NCBI RefSeq assembly: GCF_000745855.1
Contig: NZ_JQKD01000025.1
Span: 1-64,000 of the forward strand
DNA: 64,000 nucleotides
Origin: Xenophilus azovorans DSM 13620
GTDB lineage: Bacteria; Pseudomonadota; Gammaproteobacteria; Burkholderiales; Burkholderiaceae_C
Direction of reading: 5' to 3'
Positions within the stretch are counted from its first letter, which is position 1, and the number at the start of each line of letters is the position of its first letter. The position numbers and the translations under genes were made by a program. Positions 52,391 through 61,687 of this stretch are shown here, one piece after another. The notes beneath the pieces were generated by a model that ran no database searches, was not told the origin of the DNA, and was given only the letters and a program-made list of their open reading frames with translations.

Positions 52391-54352
52391 ATGTCGCAAG
52401 CGCATTCCGAACAACTGCTGGCCGAGGTGGCGGCGCTGCCCTCGATGCCGGGGGTGTACCGCTACTTCGACGCGGCGGGCGGCGTGCTCTACGTGGGCAA
52501 GGCGCGCAACCTCAAGAAGCGCGTCTCGAGCTACTTCCAGAAGAACCACGCCGGCACCCGCATCGGCCACATGGTGGGCAAGATCGCGCGCATGGAGACG
52601 ACGGTGGTGCGCTCCGAGGCCGAGGCGCTGCTGCTGGAGAACAACCTCATCAAGACGCTCAAGCCGCGCTACAACATCCTGTTCCGCGACGACAAGAGCT
52701 ACCCCTACCTCAAGATCGCCAGCCACGCCTTCCCGCGGCTGGCCTACTACCGCGGCGCGACCGACCGCAAGCACCGCTACTTCGGCCCTTATCCGAGCGC
52801 CTGGGCGGTCAAGGACACCATCCAGCTGCTGCAGAAGGTGTTCCGCATCCGCACCTGCGAGGACACGGTGTACGCCAACCGCACGCGGCCCTGCCTGCTC
52901 TACCAGATCAAGCGCTGCAGCGCGCCCTGCGTGGGCCACATCTCGGCCGAGGCCTACGCGGGCGACGTGTCCGACGCCGAGGCCTTCCTGCGCGGCGACA
53001 CGCAGCAGGTGCTGTCGGAGCTGGAGGCGCGCATGATGGCGCACGCCGAGAAGCTCGAATTCGAGCAGGCGGCCGAGCTGCGCAACCGCATGTCGGCGCT
53101 GTCGAAGGTGCTGCACCAGCAGTCGGTGGAGATCGCCTCCGACAAGGACGTGGACATCCTGGCCGTGAAGGTGCACGGCGGCAAGGCCTGCGTGAACCTG
53201 GCGATGGTGCGCGGCGGCCGGCACCTGGGCGACCGCGCGTACTTCCCGGCGCACGTGGAGGACGCGGCGCTGGTGGCGCAGGCCGAGGGCGCCGACGAGG
53301 CCGGCGCGCCGGCGGACGGCGCGCTGGCCGAATCCGTCGAGCGCCAGGTGCTCGAGGCCTTCCTCGCGCAGCACTACATCGACGCGCCCGCGCCGCCCAC
53401 GCTGGTGCTGGGCGAGGTGGTGGGCCGCGAGCTGATCGAGGCGCTGGCGCAGCAGGGCGGCGCGCGCATCACCGCCGTCTTCCAGCCGCGCGCGCAGCGG
53501 CGCCTGTGGCTGGAGATGGCACAGAAGAACGCCGACATCCAGCTCGCCCGCCTGCTGGCCGAGGAGGGCTCGCAGCAGGCGCGCACGCGCGCGCTGGTCG
53601 ATGCGCTGGAACTCGCGCCCGACGACCTGGACGGCTTCCGCATCGAGTGCTTCGACATCTCGCACACGGCGGGCGAGGCGACGCAGGCCTCGTGCGTTGT
53701 CTTCGAGCACCACGCGATGCAGAACCGCGAGTACCGCCGCTACAACATCGACGGCATCACGCCCGGCGACGACTACGCCGCCATGCGGCAGGTGCTGCAC
53801 CGCCGCTACGGCAAGATCGCCGAGGCCATGGCCTCCGAGGCCGACGCGCCCACGCCGGGCGACGGCGGCGGCGCCGATGCGAAGCCCGGCACGCTGGCCG
53901 CGCGCATGCCCGACCTGGTGCTGGTCGACGGCGGCAAGGGGCAGGTGAGCATGGCGCGCGAGGTCTTCACCGAGCTGGGCCTGCCGCTGGCGCTGATCGC
54001 CGGCGTCGAAAAGGGCGAGGGCCGCAAGGTGGGGCTGGAGGAACTGGTCTTCGCCGACGGCCGCGACAAGGTGTACCTGGGCCGCGACTCGGCTGCGCTG
54101 ATGCTGGTGGCGCAGATCCGCGACGAGGCGCACCGCTTCGCCATCACCGGCATGCGCGCCAAGCGGGCCAAGGTGCGCGTGGGCGGCAGCCAGCTGGAGG
54201 ACATCCCCGGCATCGGCCCCAAGCGCCGTGCACGCCTGCTGCAGCGCTTCGGCGGCATCCGCGGCGTGGCGGCGGCCAGCGTGGAGGACATCGCCTCGGT
54301 CGACGGCATCGCCATCGATCTGGCCGAAGAGATCTACCGCGCATTGCATTGA
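52391..54352 (+). CDS. uvrC: UvrABC excinuclease subunit C
   Basis: A 653-aa nuclease for nucleotide excision repair. The N-terminal GIY-YIG domain reads [32 protein letters not shown] UvrBC (UVR) motif lies near residues 205-240 ([20 protein letters not shown]). The RNase H-like C-terminal nuclease has [23 protein letters not shown] and [14 protein letters not shown] tandem HhH pair is at the end ([21 protein letters not shown]). A Gly/Asp-rich insertion near residue 490 is a lineage-level loop. pgsA follows 45 bases later, as in many proteobacteria. Confidence 0.97.
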   Translation: MSQAHSEQLLAEVAALPSMPGVYRYFDAAGGVLYVGKARNLKKRVSSYFQKNHAGTRIGHMVGKIARMETTVVRSEAEALLLENNLIKTLKPRYNILFRDDKSYPYLKIASHAFPRLAYYRGATDRKHRYFGPYPSAWAVKDTIQLLQKVFRIRTCEDTVYANRTRPCLLYQIKRCSAPCVGHISAEAYAGDVSDAEAFLRGDTQQVLSELEARMMAHAEKLEFEQAAELRNRMSALSKVLHQQSVEIASDKDVDILAVKVHGGKACVNLAMVRGGRHLGDRAYFPAHVEDAALVAQAEGADEAGAPADGALAESVERQVLEAFLAQHYIDAPAPPTLVLGEVVGRELIEALAQQGGARITAVFQPRAQRRLWLEMAQKNADIQLARLLAEEGSQQARTRALVDALELAPDDLDGFRIECFDISHTAGEATQASCVVFEHHAMQNREYRRYNIDGITPGDDYAAMRQVLHRRYGKIAEAMASEADAPTPGDGGGADAKPGTLAARMPDLVLVDGGKGQVSMAREVFTELGLPLALIAGVEKGEGRKVGLEELVFADGRDKVYLGRDSAALMLVAQIRDEAHRFAITGMRAKRAKVRVGGSQLEDIPGIGPKRRARLLQRFGGIRGVAAASVEDIASVDGIAIDLAEEIYRALH

Positions 54353-54397
54353 CCCCGGCGGCCGGCGCCGCCGCGGCCGCATGACACAATCCCCGCC

Positions 54398-54964
54398 ATG
54401 TTCTGGACGCTCCCCACCATCATGACCTGGACGCGCATCGTCGCGATTCCTCTGATCGTCGGGGTGTTCTACCTGCCGCTGGCCGAGCCGGTGCGCAACC
54501 TCATCGCGACGGTGATGTTCATCGTCTTCGCCGCCACCGACTGGCTCGACGGCTTCCTCGCGCGCAAGCTCAACCAGACCTCCGCCTTCGGCGCCTTCCT
54601 CGACCCGGTGGCCGACAAGTTCCTGGTCTGCGCCTCGCTGCTGGTGCTGGTGCACCTGAACCGCTGCGACGTGTTCGTGGCCCTCATCATCATCGGCCGC
54701 GAGATCGCCATCTCCGCCCTGCGCGAGTGGATGGCGACCATCGGTGCGGGCAAGAGCGTGGCGGTGCACATGATCGGCAAGGTCAAGACCACGGTGCAGA
54801 TGGTGGCCATTCCCTTCCTGCTGTTCGACGGCCGGCTGTTCGGCCTGATCGACACCGGCCTCTGGGGCCAGTGGCTGATCTGGCTCTCGGCGGTGCTCAC
54901 CGTCTGGTCGATGGTGTATTACCTGCAAAAGGCCATTCCCGAGATCCGGGCGCGGGCGCGATGA
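54398..54964 (+). CDS. pgsA: CDP-diacylglycerol-glycerol-3-phosphate 3-phosphatidyltransferase
   Basis: A 188-aa inner-membrane enzyme making phosphatidylglycerophosphate. The CDP-alcohol phosphotransferase motif is complete: D-x2-DG-x2-AR-x8-G-x3-D-x3-D (TDWLDGFLARKL, then GAFLDPVADK). About five spans follow. The N-terminal LPTIMTWTRIVAIPLIV is typical. Its stop overlaps the EamA gene start by four bases. Confidence 0.95.
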   Translation: MFWTLPTIMTWTRIVAIPLIVGVFYLPLAEPVRNLIATVMFIVFAATDWLDGFLARKLNQTSAFGAFLDPVADKFLVCASLLVLVHLNRCDVFVALIIIGREIAISALREWMATIGAGKSVAVHMIGKVKTTVQMVAIPFLLFDGRLFGLIDTGLWGQWLIWLSAVLTVWSMVYYLQKAIPEIRARAR

Positions 54965-55848
54965 GCCCCGGCCGCGGGGCGCAGGCCGACGGCTGGCTGC
55001 GCGCCATGCCGGTGGTCTTCGTGCTGATCTGGAGCACCGGCTTCATCGTGGCGCGCTACGCGATGCCGCACGCGCCGCCGCTCAAGTACCTCGCCGTGCG
55101 CTACGCGCTGTCGGCCGTGGCGCTGTGCCTCTGGGCGCGGGCCGGCGCGGCGGCGTGGCCGCGCTCGCGCACGCAGGCCATGCACCTGGCCATCACCGGC
55201 GTGCTGATGCAGGCCGGCTACCTGGGCGGCGTGTGGGCCGCCGTCAAGGCGGGCATGGGCTCGGGGCTGGTGGCGCTGCTGGTCGGCATCCAGCCGGTGC
55301 TCACCGCGCTGTGGCTCGCAATGCACGGCGGCCGCGTCACGGCACGCCAGTGGGTGGGCCTGCTGCTGGGCTTCGCGGGGCTGGCGCTGGTCGTGTGGCG
55401 CAAGCTGGGGCAGGGCGGCGAGGTGAACGCGCTGACCATGTCGCTGGCCGTGCTGGCGCTGCTGTCCATCACCGTCGGCACGCTCTACCAGAAGCGCTTC
55501 GTCGCGCCCTGCGACGTGCGTACCGCCAGCGCGGTGCAGCAGATCGCCGCGCTGGCCGTCACCCTGCCGCTGGCGCTGTGGCTGGAGGCTCAGCCGATCG
55601 TCTGGAACGCGGAGTCGATCGGCGCCATGGCCTGGTCGGTGCTGGCCCTCACGCTGGGCGGCAACTCGCTGCTGTACCTGCTGATCCAGCGCGGCACGGC
55701 CACGGCGGTGACCAGCCTGCTGTACCTGGTGCCGCCCTGCACGGCGGTGATGGCGTGGCTGCTCTTTGGCGAGCCGATCACCGCGCTGACGGTGGCCGGC
55801 ATCGCGCTCACGGCCGTCGGCGTGGGGCTGGTCGTGCGGCAGCGCTGA
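54961..55848 (+). CDS. EamA/DMT-family permease
   Basis: A 295-aa membrane protein with ten spans built from two EamA repeats (PVVFVLIWSTGFIVARYAMP, GVLMQAGYLGGVWAAVKAGM; then TVGTLYQKRFVAP, GGNSLLYLLIQRGTATAVTSLLYLVPPCTAVMAWLLFGE). Members export amino acids or related metabolites; the substrate is unknown. The ATGA overlap with pgsA suggests shared translation. It converges on the LysR gene six bases later. Confidence 0.87.
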   Translation: MSPGRGAQADGWLRAMPVVFVLIWSTGFIVARYAMPHAPPLKYLAVRYALSAVALCLWARAGAAAWPRSRTQAMHLAITGVLMQAGYLGGVWAAVKAGMGSGLVALLVGIQPVLTALWLAMHGGRVTARQWVGLLLGFAGLALVVWRKLGQGGEVNALTMSLAVLALLSITVGTLYQKRFVAPCDVRTASAVQQIAALAVTLPLALWLEAQPIVWNAESIGAMAWSVLALTLGGNSLLYLLIQRGTATAVTSLLYLVPPCTAVMAWLLFGEPITALTVAGIALTAVGVGLVVRQR

Positions 55849-55854
55849 CGCCGT

Positions 55855-56808
55855 TCATCCGGCCCGGCCGGACTTCCACGGCTCGGCGCGGAAGCGCTCG
55901 GCCAGCGCATCGACCAGCAGGCGCACGCGGCGCGGCGTCTTCGGCTGCCAGGGCGCGATCCAGAGGATGTCGGCGTCGGTCATCGCGTGGCGCGGCAGCA
56001 CGCGCACCAGGCGGCCCTCGGCGATCAGCGGGGCCACGTCCCACAGGCTGCGCAGCATCAGTCCGTGGCCGGCCAGGCACCAGTCGCGCACCAGTTCGCC
56101 GGAATTGCTGGCCAGCGGGCCGTCGACGCGCACGCGGTGCAGCGTGCCGTCGCGCTCGTGGCGCAGCGCCCAGTGTGCGGGGGCCTGCGCCGGCCGGCCG
56201 GCCTCCTCGTGCTCCCGCACGCGCAGGCAGGCATGGCGCGTCAGCGACTCGGGCGTGTCGGGCGTGCCGTGCGCCTTCAGGTACGACGGCGCCGCGACCA
56301 CCACGCGCTGGTTGCGCGCCAGCCGGCGGGTGGTCCAGTCGGCCGCGTGGCGCGACTGCACGGACCACAGCCACACGGCCCCGTCGAAGCCCTCGGCCGC
56401 CAGTTCGGGCAGCCGCTCGGTCAGCGTCAGCTCGATGCGCAACTGGGGATGCGCCTGCTGGAACTGCGCCAGCGCCGGCCCCACCCAGCGCCGGCCGAAG
56501 CCCAGCGTGGCGGCCAGGCGCAGCGTGCCGGCCAGGCCCTGCTGGCGCTCGCGCAGCTCGGCCTCCAGTGCGGCGAAGCCGTCGAGCAGGCCGCGTGCGT
56601 GGGTGCACACGGCCTCGCCCTCGCGCGTGAGCGCCAGGCGTCGCGTGGTGCGCTCGAAGAGGCGCTGGCCCAGCCGCGATTCGAGCGCCGCCAGCCGCTT
56701 GGTGACGACCGAGGGCGCCAGGCCGAGCGCCTGCGCCGCCGCGGCGAGGCTGCCGCCGTCGCGCACGGCGAGCACCAGTTCGAGGTCCGGTCGGTCCAAG
56801 GAATTCAT
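55855..56808 (-). CDS. LysR-family transcriptional regulator
   Basis: A 317-aa protein with the HTH at about residues 5-62 (LELVLAVRDGGSLAAAAQALG, APSVVTKRLAALESRLGQRLFERTTRRLALT) and an effector domain of the CrgA/DsdC-like subgroup ending PWQPKTPRRVRLLVDALAERF. It is divergent from the haloacetate dehalogenase gene across 70 bp of AT-rich DNA, so it is the likely regulator of the dehalogenase/tartrate dehydrogenase pair. ATG 56808 is used. Confidence 0.88.
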   Translation of the reverse strand: MNSLDRPDLELVLAVRDGGSLAAAAQALGLAPSVVTKRLAALESRLGQRLFERTTRRLALTREGEAVCTHARGLLDGFAALEAELRERQQGLAGTLRLAATLGFGRRWVGPALAQFQQAHPQLRIELTLTERLPELAAEGFDGAVWLWSVQSRHAADWTTRRLARNQRVVVAAPSYLKAHGTPDTPESLTRHACLRVREHEEAGRPAQAPAHWALRHERDGTLHRVRVDGPLASNSGELVRDWCLAGHGLMLRSLWDVAPLIAEGRLVRVLPRHAMTDADILWIAPWQPKTPRRVRLLVDALAERFRAEPWKSGRAG

Positions 56809-56878
56809 TCCAATTAGGAAAGAGTTGATTCGGGTATTGTTTCTTGATAGAGCCCGGGGCGCAACGCACAATGACGCC

Positions 56879-57769
56879 GTGCTGGACGACTTCACTCCCT
56901 TCGACCTCGTGCGCGACGGCATGCGCGTGCACGGCCGCATCGGCGGGCAGGGCGCGCCCCTGCTGCTGCTGCACGGCCATCCGCAGACGCACGTGATCTG
57001 GCACCGGGTGGCGTCGCGGCTGGCCGGGCGCTTCACGCTGGTGCTGCTGGATCTGCGCGGCTACGGCGACTCGGGCCGCCCCGAGGCCGATGCGCAGCAC
57101 CTCGCCTACAGCAAGCGCGAGATGGCGCTGGACGCGCTCGCCGCGATGCGCCACCACGGCTTCGAGCGCTTCGGCGTGCTGGCGCACGACCGTGGTGCGC
57201 GTGTGGCCCACCGGCTGGCGGCGGATCATCCCGGGGCGGTGTCGCGCCTGTTGCTGCTCGACATCGCGCCCACGCTGGCAATGTACGAAGGCACCACCGA
57301 GGCCTTCGCACGCGCCTACTGGCACTGGTTCTTCCTTGTCCAGCCGCCGCCGCTGCCCGAGGCGCTGATCGAGGCCGACCCGGTGCGCTACGTGCGCAGC
57401 GTGATGGGCGGCCGGCATGCGGGGCTGGCGCCCTTCGCGCCCGCGGCGCTGGCAGAGTACGAGCGCTGCATGGCGCTGCCCGGCGCCGCGCGCGGCGTGT
57501 GCGAGGACTACCGCGCCAGCGCCGGTATCGACCTCGACCACGACCGCGAGGACGTCGCCGCCGGCCGCCTGCTCGCGCAGCCGCTGCGCGTGCTGTGGGG
57601 CGCGCACGGCGTGGTCGGCCGCTGCTTCGACGTGCTCGCCCTGTGGCGCGAGCGCGCACGCCAGGTGAGCGGCGGGGCGCTGCCCTGCGGCCACTACATT
57701 CCGGAGGAGGCGCCCGACGCGCTGGCCTCCGAGGCCCTTTCATTCTTCAACGAGGACGAGACACCATGA
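56879..57769 (+). CDS. Haloacetate (fluoroacetate) dehalogenase family alpha/beta hydrolase
   Basis: A 296-aa protein from GTG 56879. It keeps the fluoroacetate dehalogenase residue set at a constant offset of six from the Rhodopseudomonas enzyme as I recall it: nucleophile D104 (AHDRGARVAHR), carboxylate-binding R105 and R108, acid D128 (LLLDIAPTL), and halide-stabilising H149-W150 (YWHWFF). The catalytic base is H272 (CGHYIPEEAPD), and LDLRGYGDSGRP is present. The product of fluoroacetate hydrolysis would be glycolate. The stop overlaps the dehydrogenase start by four bases. Epoxide hydrolase is a weaker alternative. Confidence 0.82.
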   Translation: MLDDFTPFDLVRDGMRVHGRIGGQGAPLLLLHGHPQTHVIWHRVASRLAGRFTLVLLDLRGYGDSGRPEADAQHLAYSKREMALDALAAMRHHGFERFGVLAHDRGARVAHRLAADHPGAVSRLLLLDIAPTLAMYEGTTEAFARAYWHWFFLVQPPPLPEALIEADPVRYVRSVMGGRHAGLAPFAPAALAEYERCMALPGAARGVCEDYRASAGIDLDHDREDVAAGRLLAQPLRVLWGAHGVVGRCFDVLALWRERARQVSGGALPCGHYIPEEAPDALASEALSFFNEDETP

Positions 57770-58854
57770 GCAGCAAGAAGCGCATCGCCGTGATCGCCGG
57801 CGACGGCATCGGCAAGGAGACCATGCCCGAGGGCCTGCGCGTCGTCGACGCGGCGGCCCGCAAGTTCGGCGTCGACCTGGCCTTCGACCACTTCGATTTC
57901 TCCAGTTGGGACTACTGCGAGAAGCACGGCAAGATGCTGCCCGACGACTGGAAGGCGCAGATCGGCGGCCACGACGCCATCTTCTTCGGTGCCGTCGGCT
58001 GGCCAGAGAAGATCCCCGACCACGTCTCGCTGTGGGGCTCGCTGCTGCTGTTCCGCCGCGAGTTCGACCAGTACATCAACCTGCGTCCCGCGCGCCTGAT
58101 GCCGGGCATCACCGCGCCCGTGGTGCGCCGCGACGGCAGCCCGCGCGAGCCCGGCGAGATCGACATGTACATCGTGCGCGAGAACACCGAGGGCGAGTAC
58201 TCCAGCATCGGCGGGCGCATGTACGAAGGCACGCCGCGCGAGATCGTGGTGCAGGAGACCGTGATGTCGCGCCACGGCGTGGACCGCGTACTGAAGTTCG
58301 CATTCGACCTGGCGCAGTCGCGCCCGAAGAAGCACCTGACCAGCGCCACCAAGAGCAACGGCATCTCCATCACCATGCCCTACTGGGACGAGCGTGTTGC
58401 ACAGATGGCAAAGACGTATCCCGATGTGAGGCTGGACAAGTTCCATATCGACATCCTGACCGCGCACTTCGTGCAGCGCCCCGACTTCTTCGACGTGGTG
58501 GTGGCGAGCAACCTGTTCGGCGACATCCTGTCGGACCTGGGTCCGGCGTGCACCGGCACCATCGGCATCGCGCCCAGCGCCAACCTCAACCCAGAGCGCA
58601 CCACGCCGTCGCTGTTCGAGCCGGTGCACGGCTCGGCGCCCGACATCGCCGGAAAGGGCATCGCCAACCCCATCGGGCAGATCTGGTGCGGCGCGATGAT
58701 GCTGGAGTTCCTCGGCCACAAGGACGCGCACGATGCGATCCTCGCGGCGATCGAGAAGGTGCTCACGCCCGGCAGTGGTGCGCCGCGCACGCCCGACATC
58801 GGCGGCAGCGCACGCACGCAGGATCTGGGCCGCGCCATCGCCGAGGCGCTTTGA
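57766..58854 (+). CDS. Tartrate dehydrogenase / D-malate dehydrogenase (decarboxylating)
   Basis: A 362-aa member of the isocitrate/isopropylmalate dehydrogenase family. The start reads IAVIAGDGIGKE. YINLRPARLMPG carries substrate Arg, VRENTEGEYSS the tartrate/malate-type loop, ASNLFGDILSDLGPA the Mg-binding Asp cluster and FEPVHGSAPDIAGKGIANP the NAD site. The FSSWDYCEKHGKMLPDDW stretch is typical of TtuC/DmlA proteins. It oxidises tartrate or decarboxylates D-malate. Coupled to the dehalogenase gene, it may process a halogenated or hydroxylated C4 acid (inference). Confidence 0.88.
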   Translation: MSSKKRIAVIAGDGIGKETMPEGLRVVDAAARKFGVDLAFDHFDFSSWDYCEKHGKMLPDDWKAQIGGHDAIFFGAVGWPEKIPDHVSLWGSLLLFRREFDQYINLRPARLMPGITAPVVRRDGSPREPGEIDMYIVRENTEGEYSSIGGRMYEGTPREIVVQETVMSRHGVDRVLKFAFDLAQSRPKKHLTSATKSNGISITMPYWDERVAQMAKTYPDVRLDKFHIDILTAHFVQRPDFFDVVVASNLFGDILSDLGPACTGTIGIAPSANLNPERTTPSLFEPVHGSAPDIAGKGIANPIGQIWCGAMMLEFLGHKDAHDAILAAIEKVLTPGSGAPRTPDIGGSARTQDLGRAIAEAL

Positions 58855-58917
58855 GCGAAGACTTCACGAAAGGCCCCTAGAATCGCGCCCTCGTTGCGCC
58901 AGCGGGCCCCCGTCGTA

Positions 58918-58946
58918 TTGACACCCCCTGATGGCGTGGCTTTAAT
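58918..58946 (+). promoter_or_regulatory. Near-consensus sigma-70 promoter of the HU gene
   Basis: TTGACA (58918-58923), a 17-nt spacer and TTTAAT (58941-58946) make the best promoter in the window. Start of RNA would be near 58953, giving a leader of about 124 nt. A 16-bp palindrome, CGGCAGCGCGCTGCCG (58953-58968), lies right at the expected start and may fold in the leader or bind a regulator. A second '-10'-like TAGAAT is upstream at 58878-58883. Confidence 0.8.
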
Positions 58947-59076
58947 CCCTGTCGGCAGCGCGCTGCCGAGCGTCGGAACTGCCTCCCACCCTCCAATCGT
59001 CGTTCCCGGCATCGCCGGTGGGCCGCTTTCGTTCTCCGACGCACCCGATCAACCTTCTTCCGGACAAGGGGTCCTT

Positions 59077-59349
59077 GTGAACAAGACCGAACTGATTGAG
59101 CACATCGCAAAGAACGCCGACATCTCCAAGGCGGCCGCCACCCGGGCGCTGGAGTCCACCATCGGTGCCATCCGCACCACGTTGAAAAAAGGCGGCTCGG
59201 TTTCGCTCGTCGGCTTCGGTACCTTCGCGGTGGGCAAGCGCGCCGCGCGCACCGGCCGCAACCCGCGCACCGGCACGGCCATTAAAATCAAGGCCGCCAA
59301 GATCCCGAAGTTCCGTCCCGGCAAGGCGCTGAAAGACGCGTTGAACTGA
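59077..59349 (+). CDS. HU-family DNA-binding protein
   Basis: A 90-aa nucleoid protein starting at GTG 59077 (AAGGGG six bases before). It has [25 protein letters not shown], then [32 protein letters not shown] (the DNA-embracing arms with the minor-groove Pro) and [16 protein letters not shown]. It bends and compacts DNA as a dimer. The tRNA-Val gene is 29 bases downstream and probably co-transcribed, ending at a strong terminator. Confidence 0.95.
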   Translation: MNKTELIEHIAKNADISKAAATRALESTIGAIRTTLKKGGSVSLVGFGTFAVGKRAARTGRNPRTGTAIKIKAAKIPKFRPGKALKDALN

Positions 59350-59378
59350 CGCGCCGAACCGATGGGAAACCGACGGTG

Positions 59379-59454
59379 GGGTGCTTAGCTCAGTTGGTAG
59401 AGCGGCGCCCTTACAAGGCGTAGGTCGGCGGTTCGAGACCGTCAGCACCCACCA
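59379..59454 (+). tRNA. tRNA-Val, anticodon TAC
   Basis: A 76-nt cloverleaf with encoded CCA. The acceptor stem is GGGTGCT/AGCACCC, D arm GCTC-AGTTGGTA-GAGC, anticodon stem GCGCC/GGCGT around CTTACAA, and T arm GGCGG-TTCGAGA-CCGTC. Anticodon TAC at positions 34-36 reads valine codons. Confidence 0.97.
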
Positions 59455-59461
59455 CCCGAAG

Positions 59462-59489
59462 AAAAGGCGAACGACGGTTCGCCTTTTTT
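59462..59489 (+). terminator. Rho-independent terminator after the HU/tRNA-Val unit
   Basis: AAAA-GGCGAAC (59462-59472), loop GACG, GTTCGCC (59477-59483) and six T residues (59484-59489). It ends the HU-tRNA transcript eight bases past the tRNA. Confidence 0.95.
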
Positions 59490-59543
59490 CTTGGCTTCGT
59501 CGTTCACGGCGCTGCGGCGCGCTGCCAGAGAAAGTGTCCAGGC

Positions 59544-61460
59544 ATGTTTGAAACCTTCCGCAAGCACAACAAGATCCTGATGTTCTTCTTGTTCTTGCTG
59601 ATCATCCCGTCCTTCGTGCTGTTCGGCGTCGAGGGCTACACCGAGTTCACCCGCGGCAGCGACAAGGTCGCGGTGGTCGACGGGCACCCGATCACCCGGC
59701 CCGACTGGGAGGCCCAGCACCGCAACGACGCCGACCGCCTGCGCCAGCAGATGCCGTCGGCCGATCCGTCGCTGCTGGATTCTCCGGCCGCGCGCTACGC
59801 CACGCTGGAGCGCATGGTGCGCGATCGCGTGCTGGTCGCCGCCGCGAACAGCGAGCACCTGGTGGTGCCGGACGACCGGCTCGCGCGCATGTTCGCCGAG
59901 GACCCGGCCCTGTCCGCCTTCCGCGATGCCGAGGGCAAGTTCGACCGTCAGCGCTTCATGCAGGCCACGCGCATGACGCCGGAGCAGTACGAGGCCGCGG
60001 TGCGCGCGGACCTGTCGCGCCAGCAGGTGCTGGCCGGCGTGACCTCGACGGCGCTGGTGAGCCAGACCCAGGCGGACGTGCTGCTCGACGCGGTCTACGC
60101 CGGCCGCGAAATCCAGGTCGCCCGCTTCGAGCCCGCGCAGTTCGCCGCGAAGGTCACGGTCAACGATGCCGACCTGGAGACGTACTACAAGGAACATGCG
60201 GCGCAATTCCAGGCGCCCGAGCAGGCCAGCATCGAGTACATCGTGCTCGACCTGGATGCAGCCAAGCGCGCGGTGAGCGTCAGCGAGGCCGACCTGAAGA
60301 GCTACTACGAGCAGAACCAGTCGCGCTTCGGCGCGCCGGAAGAGCGGCGCGCCAGCCACATCCTCATCACCGCGCCGCAGGACGCGCCCGCGGCCGAGCG
60401 CGAGAAGGCTAAGGGAAAGGCCGAGCAGCTGCTGGCGGAAGTGCGCAAGAACCCCGCGGGCTTCGCCGATCTGGCGAAAAAGAACTCGCAGGACCCGGGC
60501 TCGGCGGAGAAGGGCGGCCAGCTCGACTTCGTCGCGCGCGGCGCGATGGTCAAGCCCTTCGAGGACGCGATGTTCGCGATGAAGAAGGGCGACGTGAGCG
60601 ATGTCGTGGAGTCCGAGTTCGGTTACCACATCATCCGCCTGGACGACATCAAGCCGGCCGAGGTGCCGCCCTTCGAGCAGGTCAAGGCACGCATCGAGGA
60701 CGAAGTGCGTGCTCAGCAGGCGACGCAGGAGTTCGCCAAGCAGGCCGAGACGCTGAGCGACCTCGTCTACCAGCAGCCCGAAAGCCTCCAGGCTGCAGCC
60801 GATCAGCTCAAGCTGCCCATCCAGAAGGCTGAAGGCGTCACGCGCACGCCCGCTGCCGGCGCCAAGGGGCCGCTGGCCAGCCGCAACTTCCTTGCGGCCC
60901 TGTTCGCGCCGGAATCGCTGCAGCGCAAGCAGAACACCGAGGCGATCGAGGTCGGCACCAACCAGCTTGCCGCAGGGCGTGTGCTCCAGTACGCCGCGGC
61001 ACGCACGCTGCCGCTGGAAGAAGTGAAGTCGCAGGTGCGCGAGCGCCTGGTGAACGAGCGGGCAGCGGCGCTGGCGAAGGCGGAAGGCGAGGCCAAGCTC
61101 AAGGCGTGGCAGGCGAACGCGGCCGGCGCCAGCCTGGGTGCGGCGACGACCGTGTCCCGCGGCGCGGCATCGACGCAGCCGGCCGCGCTGATCGAGGCCG
61201 CACTGCGTGCCGACGCCGCCAAGCTGCCGGCCTGGGTGGGCGTCGACCTGGGCGCCCAGGGCTATGCCGTCGTGAAGGTGAACAAGGGCGTGGCCCGGCC
61301 CGCGCCGACGGACGAGCAGAAGCTGCAGGAGCGCACCCAGCTTGCGCAGGCGGTGGCCGGCGCCGAGGCGCAGGCCTACTACGAGCTGCTCAAGGAGCGG
61401 CTGAAGGTGAAGATCCTGGTTCCGGCGCCGACCGAACAGGCCGAGCCCACGGGATCCTGA
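59544..61460 (+). CDS. ppiD: PpiD-like membrane-anchored peptidyl-prolyl isomerase/chaperone
   Basis: A 638-aa periplasmic folding factor. One N-terminal span (about 10-28, ILMFFLFLLIIPSFVLFGV) anchors it. A SurA-like chaperone domain follows (VAVVDGHPITRPDWE, FDRQRFMQATRMTPEQYE). The parvulin domain is near 260-365 (RRASHILITA, FADLAKKNSQDPGSAEKGGQLDFVARGAMVKPFEDA, YHIIRLDDI), and a second chaperone half after it. Parvulin active-site residues are partly conserved, so catalysis is uncertain. HU upstream and PpiD downstream is the common hupB-ppiD arrangement. Confidence 0.94.
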   Translation: MFETFRKHNKILMFFLFLLIIPSFVLFGVEGYTEFTRGSDKVAVVDGHPITRPDWEAQHRNDADRLRQQMPSADPSLLDSPAARYATLERMVRDRVLVAAANSEHLVVPDDRLARMFAEDPALSAFRDAEGKFDRQRFMQATRMTPEQYEAAVRADLSRQQVLAGVTSTALVSQTQADVLLDAVYAGREIQVARFEPAQFAAKVTVNDADLETYYKEHAAQFQAPEQASIEYIVLDLDAAKRAVSVSEADLKSYYEQNQSRFGAPEERRASHILITAPQDAPAAEREKAKGKAEQLLAEVRKNPAGFADLAKKNSQDPGSAEKGGQLDFVARGAMVKPFEDAMFAMKKGDVSDVVESEFGYHIIRLDDIKPAEVPPFEQVKARIEDEVRAQQATQEFAKQAETLSDLVYQQPESLQAAADQLKLPIQKAEGVTRTPAAGAKGPLASRNFLAALFAPESLQRKQNTEAIEVGTNQLAAGRVLQYAAARTLPLEEVKSQVRERLVNERAAALAKAEGEAKLKAWQANAAGASLGAATTVSRGAASTQPAALIEAALRADAAKLPAWVGVDLGAQGYAVVKVNKGVARPAPTDEQKLQERTQLAQAVAGAEAQAYYELLKERLKVKILVPAPTEQAEPTGS

Positions 61461-61490
61461 CCGTTTTCACAGTACAATTGCAGATTCTCC

Positions 61491-61567
61491 GGTGGCTGTA
61501 GCTCAGTTGGTAGAGTCCCAGATTGTGATTCTGGTCGTCGTGGGTTCGAGTCCCATCAGCCACCCCA
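61491..61567 (+). tRNA. tRNA-His, anticodon GTG
   Basis: A 77-nt gene with encoded G-1 at 61491 and CCA at 61565-61567. The acceptor stem is GTGGCTG/CAGCCAC with discriminator C. The D arm is GCTC-AGTTGGTA-GAGT, anticodon arm CCAGA-TTGTGAT-TCTGG, T arm CGTGGG-TTCGAGT-CCCATC region. G-1 and C73 are histidine identity marks. A -10-like TACAAT lies at 61473-61478, 30 bases past the ppiD stop region. Confidence 0.97.
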
Positions 61568-61582
61568 GTTGATTTCTCCAAG

Positions 61583-61606
61583 AGGCGTGCCCCTGGCGCC
61601 TTTTTT
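61583..61606 (+). terminator. Rho-independent terminator after tRNA-His (first of two)
   Basis: AGGCG (61583-61587) pairs with CGCCT (61597-61601) around a nine-base loop and is followed by a run of six T residues (61601-61606). It lies 15 bases past the tRNA end. Confidence 0.75.
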
Positions 61607-61618
61607 GCTCATCAGGCA

Positions 61619-61652
61619 ACCCTGTTTTTCTCACCGGAAAACAGGGTTTTTT
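61619..61652 (+). terminator. Second terminator in tandem after tRNA-His
   Basis: ACCCTGTTTT (61619-61628) and AAAACAGGGT (61638-61647) form a perfect 10-bp stem with a nine-base loop, followed by TTTTTT. It isolates the tRNA unit from the H-NS gene. Confidence 0.92.
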
Positions 61653-61687
61653 GTTGTCCGTCGTTTTACCGGCAGGCCATTGCGATG

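Noticed and set aside
59379-61567. The two tRNA genes considered as integration sites with flanking att repeats
   Set aside because: No repeated 3'-end copy, integrase or foreign gene content is visible nearby.
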